NCBI GenBank assembly: GCA_017640615.1
Contig: JAEPQK010000001.1
Span: 496,001-560,000 of the forward strand
From: Rhizobiaceae bacterium
GTDB lineage: Bacteria > Pseudomonadota > Alphaproteobacteria > Rhizobiales > Rhizobiaceae
DNA: 64,000 nucleotides
Direction of reading: 5' to 3'
A program made the translations under genes and the position numbers. Shown one piece after another: positions 54,119-64,000 of the stretch. The first letter of the stretch is position 1. Each line of letters starts with the position of its first letter. Below the pieces are notes generated by a model, which saw only the letters and a program-made list of their open reading frames with translations, was not told the origin of the DNA and searched no databases.

Positions 54119-55027
54119 GTGAAGATATTCCTATACGTGAGAATATTAGCCTATGCGGATAATATTGGAATAACAAATAGGCGATTTGATCGTACAATCG
54201 AAATAATTCGCCATTCAATTGTGTCAGAGCTTCATTCTTTTTCGCTGATAGTCTGTGATAAATTTGAAGAGAGGTCGCTTTTTAACGAAGATTTTCTTGC
54301 CGAGTTTCCTGTTTATCATGTCCGGCGCCTTCTCGTGCAGGCAATGTGTGCGATCTCATTGATGGAGGTTGGTGACGAAACAGACAATAGGGTTAGGAGC
54401 CGAGCTCTTGAAGATGTGAATTATCCTTGCTTTAGCCATGAGGCGGTGGTGCCAGCTTTTTTGGCGGTGTTTTGGGCTAAAGAACAATTTAGGAGTGACC
54501 GAAGGAACGAAATCGAACTGATTAGCCTTCTGGGTACAATTGTTTCTGCGACGAAGAGCGGTGAGTCATACAGCCCCTATCATTCTTACGATGACATACT
54601 GAAACACCGGTTCAAGGACTTTTTGGGGATCAACTTTGACGAGCTGGACCTTGAGAATCCCAAGAACTATTCCCATTTCGCGCTTCCGGTGTACTATATG
54701 GTAGCTAGAAGAAATTGGAAACGAACTAGCAAGATGTATTGGCCAGATATCACAGACATAGTGAATAACAATTTTTTGTGTAATGACGCAGCTGGGTTTT
54801 CAGCTTTTCGATCGGATGACGGTCATAATTATAGTTACTTTGCGAAATATCCCTCAACGTGGGAGGGTATGATTAGTAATATTCCTAGAAGCCTCACATC
54901 ACCGGTACCAAAAAAAGCACAACTGGATATTCCAGTATTTATCTTGTACCTGATTTTTTTTCCATTCCGCGCGAATGTGGACATTCTGCTATATATAGAT
55001 CGTCAGGTGACGCGAGCGTGGTACTAG
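54119..55027 (+). pseudogene. Continuation of the nuclease gene after an in-frame amber codon
   Basis: A 302-codon frame in phase with the nuclease gene. The only start is a GTG at 54119 with no Shine-Dalgarno before it, 9 bases after the amber codon. The sequence is helical and hydrophobic in places (VRRLLVQAMCAISLMEV; FALPVYYMVARRNW) with no motif I recognise. It is best read as the C-terminal part of the nuclease gene, broken by the TAG, though a separate protein or suppression cannot be excluded. It ends at 55027, just before the carB-like fragment. Confidence 0.55.
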
Positions 55028-55037
55028 ATGGCAGCTC

Positions 55038-55190
55038 CTAAAAATACCCCTGCAGCGGGCGGACCTCCAGGCTCCCCGCCCGAAGTGCTGCAATAGCCTC
55101 CGCGACGGCGGCAGCACCTGCCATCGTGGTGTAATACGGCACCTTCTGCATCAGCGTGGCCGCTCCCCATAGCGACTTGGAATCCGACAT
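55038..55190 (-). pseudogene. Second copy of the carB 3' end
   Basis: Reading on the minus strand gives [20 protein letters not shown] and ends ...RPLQGYF. From TLMQKV onward the translation is identical to the last ~38 residues of the intact carB at 55671. The DNA differs at about a dozen positions in 120, all synonymous, and even the stop codon differs (TAG against TGA). It is thus a diverged allele of the carB end and not a recent duplicate. Confidence 0.9.
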
Positions 55191-55215
55191 CGCCTTCCGG
55201 CCGGTTAGGGTTCGG

Positions 55216-55410
55216 CTACGCAGCCTCGGTGAGTGCAGCCGGTGGCAGGTTGCCGCGAGCATCCAGCACCTCCATGCCGACGATGCGGCCTTCGGCGTCA
55301 TAGTCGAGCACGATGCCTTCGGAGACCTCCTCGCTTTCCAGCACGTTTTCGGTCGAAAAGCGGATATAGGCCGCGTTGGCGGTTTCATCATACTGGACGA
55401 CGGGTTTCAT
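55216..55410 (-). CDS. DUF2283 protein, putative antitoxin
   Basis: A 64-residue protein starting [20 protein letters not shown], the hallmark of DUF2283, and continuing [23 protein letters not shown]2283 genes often sit next to DUF4258 genes and are suspected antitoxins. The ATG overlaps the DUF4258 stop (ATGA, 55407-55410). It lies within the segment bounded by the two carB 3' ends. Confidence 0.85.
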   Translation of the reverse strand: MKPVVQYDETANAAYIRFSTENVLESEEVSEGIVLDYDAEGRIVGMEVLDARGNLPPAALTEAA

Positions 55411-55664
55411 TCGGGCCTCCGGGCCTTCCGGTCGAGAAACGCGGATATTATACGAATTTTGCTGGCGGTTTCCACGCATACGACGCGCAGAATGCGGCCA
55501 TCGCGTTCAGGCACGGCGCGGAAACGGCGCTCGACGTCAGGACTGGAGGGGTCGCTATCTGACCATTCGGGCGACTGCGCAGTGCGTTCGATCCATTGCC
55601 GCTCAAGCTGCCGCTCCCGCAGGACGGTTTCGGCATGGGTGGTTAAGCGGACCGGTTTCGCCAT
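55407..55664 (-). CDS. DUF4258 protein, putative toxin
   Basis: An 85-residue protein with the DUF4258 pattern: LTTHAETVLRERQLERQWIE near the N-terminus and RILRVVCVETASKIRIISAF near the end, a RelE/BrnT-like small fold. It is the first gene of a two-gene operon with DUF2283. It begins just 6 bp after the carB stop, so it may be transcribed with carB. Toxicity is inferred from family context only. Confidence 0.82.
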   Translation of the reverse strand: MAKPVRLTTHAETVLRERQLERQWIERTAQSPEWSDSDPSSPDVERRFRAVPERDGRILRVVCVETASKIRIISAFLDRKARRPE

Positions 55665-55670
55665 CGGCGC

Positions 55671-59165
<3,495 letters not shown>

Positions 59166-59590
59166 GTTCGGGTTCCGGCTCAGGCGCGCGCAGTCCGCCC
59201 GGGTTTCCGGGGCGGATGGCATGAAGTGAATGTTCAGGCTAGGCGCGCTCTATAGGCGATGCCGGGCGGGGAGGGAACCCCTCGTGAAAGCCTTTACTCA
59301 AGTGCTTTGAGGGCCGCGTTGATGCGTGACAGAGTGTCTGCGCTTTCGCGGGCAGTCCCGGTTCTGCCGACTGCCCGAGATCGGCCCCGGCTCGCGCGTG
59401 CTGCGCCGGGCAGACCATACCGCTTTGGTGCAGCCGCGGACATTTCTTGCGGCGCTCGTTCTCGGCTTCGGAGGACGCTGGACGATGCGACAGGTGCATT
59501 CGCAGGTTATACGGGAATAGTAGCCGTATCCGGCGCACAGACGCTGCGGCAGTTGGGCGGCGGCATCCAATTCGGCGAAAAGGATCGATA
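59166..59590. other. Intergenic region between carB and the GFA gene
   Basis: About 425 bp without a convincing gene. The main feature is an inverted repeat CGGGCAGT (59349-59356) with ACTGCCCG (59370-59377). No T-run or conserved leader is evident, and no clear promoter for carB could be picked out. Confidence 0.5.
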
Positions 59591-59992
59591 ATGACGCAAA
59601 CCACCGGCGGGGGCTGCCTGTGCGGCGCCGTGACATTTGAGGTAGAGGGCGCATTCGATGCGTTTTTTCTGTGCCACTGCGCGCGCTGCCGCAAAGATAC
59701 GGGCTCGGCGCACGCCGCCAACCTTTTCTCCGGGTCGGCAACGATCACGTGGCTGACCGGCAAGGCGTTCGTCAAAGGGTATCGGTTGCCAGGCACGCGG
59801 CACGAACGCAGCTTCTGTTCGCAATGCGGCTCGGCGCTTCCGCGAACGGACGATGGGATGCTTGTGGTGCCAGCAGGCAGCCTGGACGATCCTGTCGATG
59901 TGAGGCCGACCGCCCATATCAGCTGCGCCTACCGCGCCAGCTGGGATCATGACTTGCATGAAGTGCCGGAGATGGCAGGGCTGCCCGGATAG
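59591..59992 (+). CDS. GFA-family (glutathione-dependent formaldehyde-activating) protein
   Basis: A 133-residue zinc protein with the GFA cysteine pattern: GGCLCGAVTFEV, CHCARCRKDTGSAHAANLFS and RSFCSQCGSALPR. Most family members are not formaldehyde-activating enzymes but bind zinc by these cysteines; role here unknown. ATG 59591 starts the domain directly. Confidence 0.9.
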   Translation: MTQTTGGGCLCGAVTFEVEGAFDAFFLCHCARCRKDTGSAHAANLFSGSATITWLTGKAFVKGYRLPGTRHERSFCSQCGSALPRTDDGMLVVPAGSLDDPVDVRPTAHISCAYRASWDHDLHEVPEMAGLPG

Positions 59993-60011
59993 CGCTCCGG
60001 GGCCACTAGCA

Positions 60012-63000
60012 CTAGTCGAGCTCCGCCAGCACCTTGCGGCCGCGTGCGATGTTGGCCTCGGTGATGGCCGCGACATCTGCAAGGTCATGTTTCTCGATCG
60101 CCCTCATGGCGCGGGCGCAGGCATCGAGGCCTTCGCTGACTTTGGCGCGGCTCGCTTCGGCGCGGCCAAGCTCGATCAGCGCCTCGCACAGCGTGTCCTC
60201 AGAGTAGCCGAGTTCGGCCGAGCCGGCATCGCGCTGGATCGCGGTGGCGTCGCGTAACAGCCCGACAGCGCGGGCATAGGTATCCGGCCCGGACCCATTC
60301 TGCTTGCCAGCGACGACCAGCGCATAGCCCAGCGAGTTGGCGCGACGCGCCCAGTCGAGTGGTGCGACGGTGCGCAGATTGCCGTCCAGCGAGGCCTCAT
60401 AGGCGGTGATGGCGGCTTCAAAATCGGCCGGTGAACCGCTCTCGCGGGCAAGCGCGAACAGGCCTTCAGCGAGCCCGGCGCTGCGTTCGGCTGCGAGGGC
60501 TGCGTTGCCGTCACGCTCGGCATATTCGATCGCGGCGCGATATTCGCGCACTGCATCGCTGGCGGTTGCAAGGTCCTGCCCGGGCGGGGTCAGATAGAGG
60601 ATGGCGCGGTTGGCATGAGCATAGCCGACCGTCTCATGCATCGCAGGCTCGGATTTGCCGGTAGCGATCGACGCCTCATAGGCCTCGAGCGCCTTGCGCC
60701 AGGCGGGGACATCGCCGGTGCGGTAAGTGATTTCGTGCCAGGCGCGGCCGCGCTCGAATTCGGCCTCGGCCTGATCGGCCGGCAGGCCGGTTTTCCCGAA
60801 AACCGCCGCGGCGTCGCGATAGGCGACGGCGGCCCGTTCGAAGTCGGCGATGTCGCCGGTGTGCAGGCCGACCGCAAACAGCATGTGGCCGCTGTTGCGC
60901 TGTGCATAGACCCAGTCGGCATCTTGGTCCGCGCGCCAGTGCGTCAGGGCGGCGCGGTAGCTTTCAAGTGCGGATTGATAGTCGGCTAGCGTGTCGGTGC
61001 GGTTTGCCAGCTCATGCATGGCCTGGCCGTGCGAGAAAGCGGAGCGGGCAATTTCGGCTGGATCATTGGCCTCGGCCCAGTATTGCAGCGCGCTGCCATG
61101 GACGGCCGCTGCTTCACGGAACGTGTCCGCGCTGTCTTCAATGAGGCCGAGCTCGAACAGCGCATAACCCATATTGCGCTCCGCAATCGCCTTGCTGCGC
61201 GGCACCTTGGCCCAGATGTCGATTGCCATGCGATAGGCTGCGACCGCCTCGCGGTGATGAGCCGCATCGCCGGAAGCAAGAGCCAGGGCATAGTGGGCGC
61301 GACCCGTATTGTTGAAGATTTCGGCGAGATCGGCGCCGGCAGCACCCGGATCGACGACCGCCGAGGCTTCGCGCAAAACCTGAAGAGCGTGCTCAACGAC
61401 CTCGGCGTTGTCGCTGGTGTTTCCGTCGAGCACGGCATTGCTGAGCTTCAGCACCGCATCCGCGAAGGGAACCGGGTAGGCCTTGGAATCATAAAGTTCG
61501 ACGGCCTTTTCATACGCTTCGATCGCCTCGGCGGAGGCGCCTTCGATGCCATCGGATGCACGGTCGGAGTGAATGTTGCCGATATTCATCTGCGTGCTGG
61601 CGGCATCGCGCAGATTGCCTGCCGCCTTGCGGGCCTTGAGCGCCAGATCGTAGGCTGTCAGGGCATCGTCGCGCAGCGCGGGTTCCTGGCGCAGGCGTGA
61701 AAGGCCGCGCAAAGCGACGCCCAGATTGTGCTTGGCCATCGACCAGTCTTCGACCTGCTGTTTGGGCGCTGTTGGGTCGAGCGCCTCTTCGACGGCCTTG
61801 AGCGCGGCCTGGAAAGTGTCGGAGCCGCGCGAAGAGGAGCGCCCGGCTTCGTCCAGCTTTACAATCGCCTCGTCCAGCGTGCCGCCGGGATCGAACAGGG
61901 CGAGTGCGCGGTTGAGCGCGTCGATGGCGAATTCATAGTCGGCGGGATCGTCGCTGTTCTGCGCGGCCGTCAGCGCCGTGACAGCGAGGTCGTTCCAGAT
62001 GGCGCCTTTTTCGCGGGAGCTGTCTTCGCCGGCATTGTCGAGTGCCTGCTGCAGGAAGTCGCGCCCCTGACGCAGCGCCTCGGTATCGTCGGTGAGGCGG
62101 GCGCGGGACAGCAGCATCTGGCCAAGCTGTTTGGCAAAACGGGCCGAGCGGGTGGGTGTCCAGGTGATCGTCGGCGCTTCGAGCTCGCGGCGCGCGATCT
62201 CCTCGCCTTCGGTCAGAGCAGCCATGTCACCGCGCTCCAGCGCGGCGTTTTTATAAGCCTCGAACTGGTAGCGGCGATAGTTGAATGCGCGGTCGGCGTC
62301 CCATTCGGCGATGATTGCGAAGGCCTCGCCATAGTCGCGGGCGGCAGCCAGATAGTCGAACAGAAGCAGCTTGGTTTCGGCGCTGCGGGCATAAACCTCG
62401 GCGTCTTCGACGATGCGCTGGCGCAGCGCGTCGACTTGCTCCTGCCGGCTTTCGCGCAAGGAGGCGACGCGCGCCTTGGCTTGTTCGCGCAGCTCGTTGG
62501 CTGCGTTGAGCGCGCCTTCGAGCTCGGCTTGATCGGCGAGTTCTGTCAGACGCTGGATTTCAGGGTCGGGATTGAGAAGTGCTGCGCGCGCATTGCGATT
62601 TTGGGCGAAGCGGTCGATCTCCGCCTTGAGACGCGCTTCAACGGTTGCCGGGTCGTCGTTGGGGTCGATGCCGGCGGCGCGCATCATTGCAAAGACGACG
62701 CTCATCGGAACGTTGCCGGAGCGGGACAGGCCCTCGGCGCTTTCGCGCTGCGGGTTCGGCAGCGCGGCGATGGAAAGCAGGAGCTGGCGGCGCTCGGTGA
62801 GGATGTCGCCTTCGGCTCCTTCGACCGGGTCAGGCGCTTCGCCGAAATAAAGCAGCCGGCGCAGACTTTCATTGACCCATGGCCGCTGGCGGCCGTCGGT
62901 CTTGAGATACACTTCCTCGGCAACCATGCGCATTACGGTGCCGAACTCCTCGCCGGCCATGGCCGAGATGTGGCGGGTCAGCGCCGCTGCGTAGGGGCTG

Positions 63001-63704
63001 TTTTCACCTGCGTCACCATCCAGCGCGACCTGACCCGGTGCTGCGGCAAAGCCGATGACAATGCCCAGATTATCGGATGCGCCGTTCGACTGCGCGGACA
63101 GCGCCGTTGCGCCCCGCGTATCGGCGACAGCGAGACCGCCCGCCGAAACGGGCAACGGGTCGGCATTGGCAGCGGTCTTAAGCGCTGCACCTTCGGGGAA
63201 GGGATTGTCGCGGCAGGCATCGAGCAGAACGATGGTGACAGCAACCGTCTCGCGCAGGCGGCGGATCACATCGGAGACGGGAACAAGTTTCGTTGCTGCC
63301 GCATCGAGCGCGGAGATATCGGCGTCGACAGGGATCAGCCAGTTTTCGCCGCCGGCCTCCACGCCATGGCCGGCATAATAAAGCACGGCGACATCGGCAT
63401 CTTCGGCATCTTCGACGAAACGTTCCAGATCGCGGGCGAGGTCGTCCGCGTCGCGATCAGTGCGGCGTACGGAATCGAAGCCGAGATCGGAAAGAAGCTC
63501 TTCGATCGCGTCTGCATCTTCCGGCGGATTGGGCAGCGGGGCCAGATGCTTGTAATCGCCATTGCCGATGACAAGTGCCACGCCGCGCAACGCTTCCTGG
63601 GCAAGTGCGGGCAAAGCCGCCGTCCAGAAAAACACGGCGATCAGCGAAAGGAGCCGGATGCGGCGCAGCGCCGTCAATGCGGAGAGAAATGTGCCTTCAG
63701 TCAT
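60012..63704 (-). CDS. Exported caspase-domain protein with TPR-like repeats
   Basis: A 1230-residue protein with a signal peptide (cleaved near ALAQE, residue 36) and a peptidase C14 (caspase/orthocaspase) domain at about 40-290: GVALVIGNGDYKHLAPLPNP, His 113 in LYYAGHGVE and Cys 164 in VLLDACRDNPFP. The rest is alpha-helical, with a coiled coil near 390-440 and a long series of TPR/SEL-like repeats to the end. The catalytic dyad is intact. It probably cleaves proteins after basic residues, in the periplasm if exported. No neighbour suggests a partner. Confidence 0.88.
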   Translation of the reverse strand: MTEGTFLSALTALRRIRLLSLIAVFFWTAALPALAQEALRGVALVIGNGDYKHLAPLPNPPEDADAIEELLSDLGFDSVRRTDRDADDLARDLERFVEDAEDADVAVLYYAGHGVEAGGENWLIPVDADISALDAAATKLVPVSDVIRRLRETVAVTIVLLDACRDNPFPEGAALKTAANADPLPVSAGGLAVADTRGATALSAQSNGASDNLGIVIGFAAAPGQVALDGDAGENSPYAAALTRHISAMAGEEFGTVMRMVAEEVYLKTDGRQRPWVNESLRRLLYFGEAPDPVEGAEGDILTERRQLLLSIAALPNPQRESAEGLSRSGNVPMSVVFAMMRAAGIDPNDDPATVEARLKAEIDRFAQNRNARAALLNPDPEIQRLTELADQAELEGALNAANELREQAKARVASLRESRQEQVDALRQRIVEDAEVYARSAETKLLLFDYLAAARDYGEAFAIIAEWDADRAFNYRRYQFEAYKNAALERGDMAALTEGEEIARRELEAPTITWTPTRSARFAKQLGQMLLSRARLTDDTEALRQGRDFLQQALDNAGEDSSREKGAIWNDLAVTALTAAQNSDDPADYEFAIDALNRALALFDPGGTLDEAIVKLDEAGRSSSRGSDTFQAALKAVEEALDPTAPKQQVEDWSMAKHNLGVALRGLSRLRQEPALRDDALTAYDLALKARKAAGNLRDAASTQMNIGNIHSDRASDGIEGASAEAIEAYEKAVELYDSKAYPVPFADAVLKLSNAVLDGNTSDNAEVVEHALQVLREASAVVDPGAAGADLAEIFNNTGRAHYALALASGDAAHHREAVAAYRMAIDIWAKVPRSKAIAERNMGYALFELGLIEDSADTFREAAAVHGSALQYWAEANDPAEIARSAFSHGQAMHELANRTDTLADYQSALESYRAALTHWRADQDADWVYAQRNSGHMLFAVGLHTGDIADFERAAVAYRDAAAVFGKTGLPADQAEAEFERGRAWHEITYRTGDVPAWRKALEAYEASIATGKSEPAMHETVGYAHANRAILYLTPPGQDLATASDAVREYRAAIEYAERDGNAALAAERSAGLAEGLFALARESGSPADFEAAITAYEASLDGNLRTVAPLDWARRANSLGYALVVAGKQNGSGPDTYARAVGLLRDATAIQRDAGSAELGYSEDTLCEALIELGRAEASRAKVSEGLDACARAMRAIEKHDLADVAAITEANIARGRKVLAELD

Positions 63705-63791
63705 GCCCTTTGCCCAGAGCCTGACTTATAGTTTCCCGCCAATGTGGCGGCAATGAGTGGCGGCCCGCAGACCGCCACCATGGTGCCTGAC

Positions 63792-64000
63792 CTATTGTGC
63801 GAGGAGCGGCAGCGCGTCCGTCTGCTGTTCCGCACCGATCGCGGTGTAGCCGCCATCGACGGCGATGTCGGCGCCGGTGATGAAAGATGCCTCGTCAGAG
63901 CAGAGGAACATGACGGTGTTTGCAACCTCGTCGGGCCCGCCGGTTCGCTTGAGCAGATGGAAGGGTGCTGCAACGCCGTCGGCCTTGGCGCGCTTGTCGC
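63792..64000 (-). CDS. Short-chain dehydrogenase/reductase, C-terminal part (partial)
   Basis: The frame enters from the right edge and ends at TAG (63792-63794). The 68 residues contain [20 protein letters not shown] and [20 protein letters not shown], the C-terminal signature of classical SDR oxidoreductases. The catalytic YxxxK is outside the window. Substrate unknown. Confidence 0.9.
   Translation of the reverse strand, partial: DKRAKADGVAAPFHLLKRTGGPDEVANTVMFLCSDEASFITGADIAVDGGYTAIGAEQQTDALPLLAQ

Noticed and set aside
61728..63731. A 667-codon plus-strand frame opposite the caspase gene
   Set aside because: Same reason: antisense to a gene with a clear signal peptide, catalytic dyad and repeats; its own translation has no recognisable domain.

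Overview
The window looks like chromosomal DNA from an alphaproteobacterium of the order Hyphomicrobiales (Rhizobiales), most likely near Mesorhizobium/Phyllobacteriaceae. This is inferred from gene families and order, since no rRNA is present. The clues are a fused trpE(G) gene behind a Trp-Trp-Trp leader peptide, an lrp / trxB / lsrB(vtlR) cluster followed by an AbcR-type small RNA, a Pho-type box in front of ugpBAEC, two promoter motifs of the EcfG (RpoE2) general-stress sigma factor, and REP-like palindromes of the rhizobial kind. Most of the sequence is GC-rich housekeeping DNA with tightly packed genes. I see no tRNA, rRNA, CRISPR array, IS transposase or prophage.

Layout. 0-5.8 kb: an operon of poorly characterised genes (end of an upstream gene, AAA+ ATPase, DUF6638-like, DUF2333). 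It is interrupted by accessory genes: DUF2513, a Phd-like small protein, and a DUF559 nuclease between inverted palindromes, next to a truncated copy of the start of the DUF6638-like gene. 5.8-11.4 kb: two small convergent genes each with an EcfG-type promoter, a YihY/BrkB membrane protein, formate-THF ligase, DUF2254 and a PAP2 phosphatase. 11.4-19.5 kb: the trp attenuator with trpE(G), a CDF metal transporter, an AbrB-like membrane protein, an L,D-transpeptidase, leuA and an alpha/beta hydrolase. 19.6-31.6 kb: mixed metabolic and envelope genes (phosphoesterase, NUDIX, glutathionyl-hydroquinone reductase-like, GNAT, GMC oxidoreductase, thioesterase, FMN reductase, CBS/HlyC protein, two extensin-like proteins, a TPR protein, a sugar dehydrogenase). 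31.8-35.3 kb: greA, lrp, trxB, lsrB/vtlR and the AbcR-like RNA. 35.3-45.3 kb: an EF-G-like GTPase, an aspartate aminotransferase, two EAL proteins (the second degenerate) and ugpBAEC. 45.3-51 kb: ogt, LprI-like, AraC, DUF4142 with a cupredoxin, membrane proteins and a lytic transglycosylase.

51.0-55.67 kb is the main accessory island, lying between the transglycosylase and the 3' end of carB. It holds a mosaic of repeat families, one rhizobial hypothetical gene, an AT-rich block with an unknown protein and an Mrr-like nuclease split by an in-frame amber codon, and a DUF4258-DUF2283 toxin-antitoxin-like pair between the real carB end and a second, synonymously diverged copy of that end. 55.67-64 kb: carB, a GFA-family protein, a large caspase/TPR protein and the end of an SDR dehydrogenase.

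Two separate loci (DUF6638-like 5' end and carB 3' end) show the same pattern: an intact core gene, an accessory gene set, and a short diverged copy of the core gene's end. This suggests that accessory cargo entered by recombination with related DNA. All family names come from reading motifs in the translations; no database search was run.
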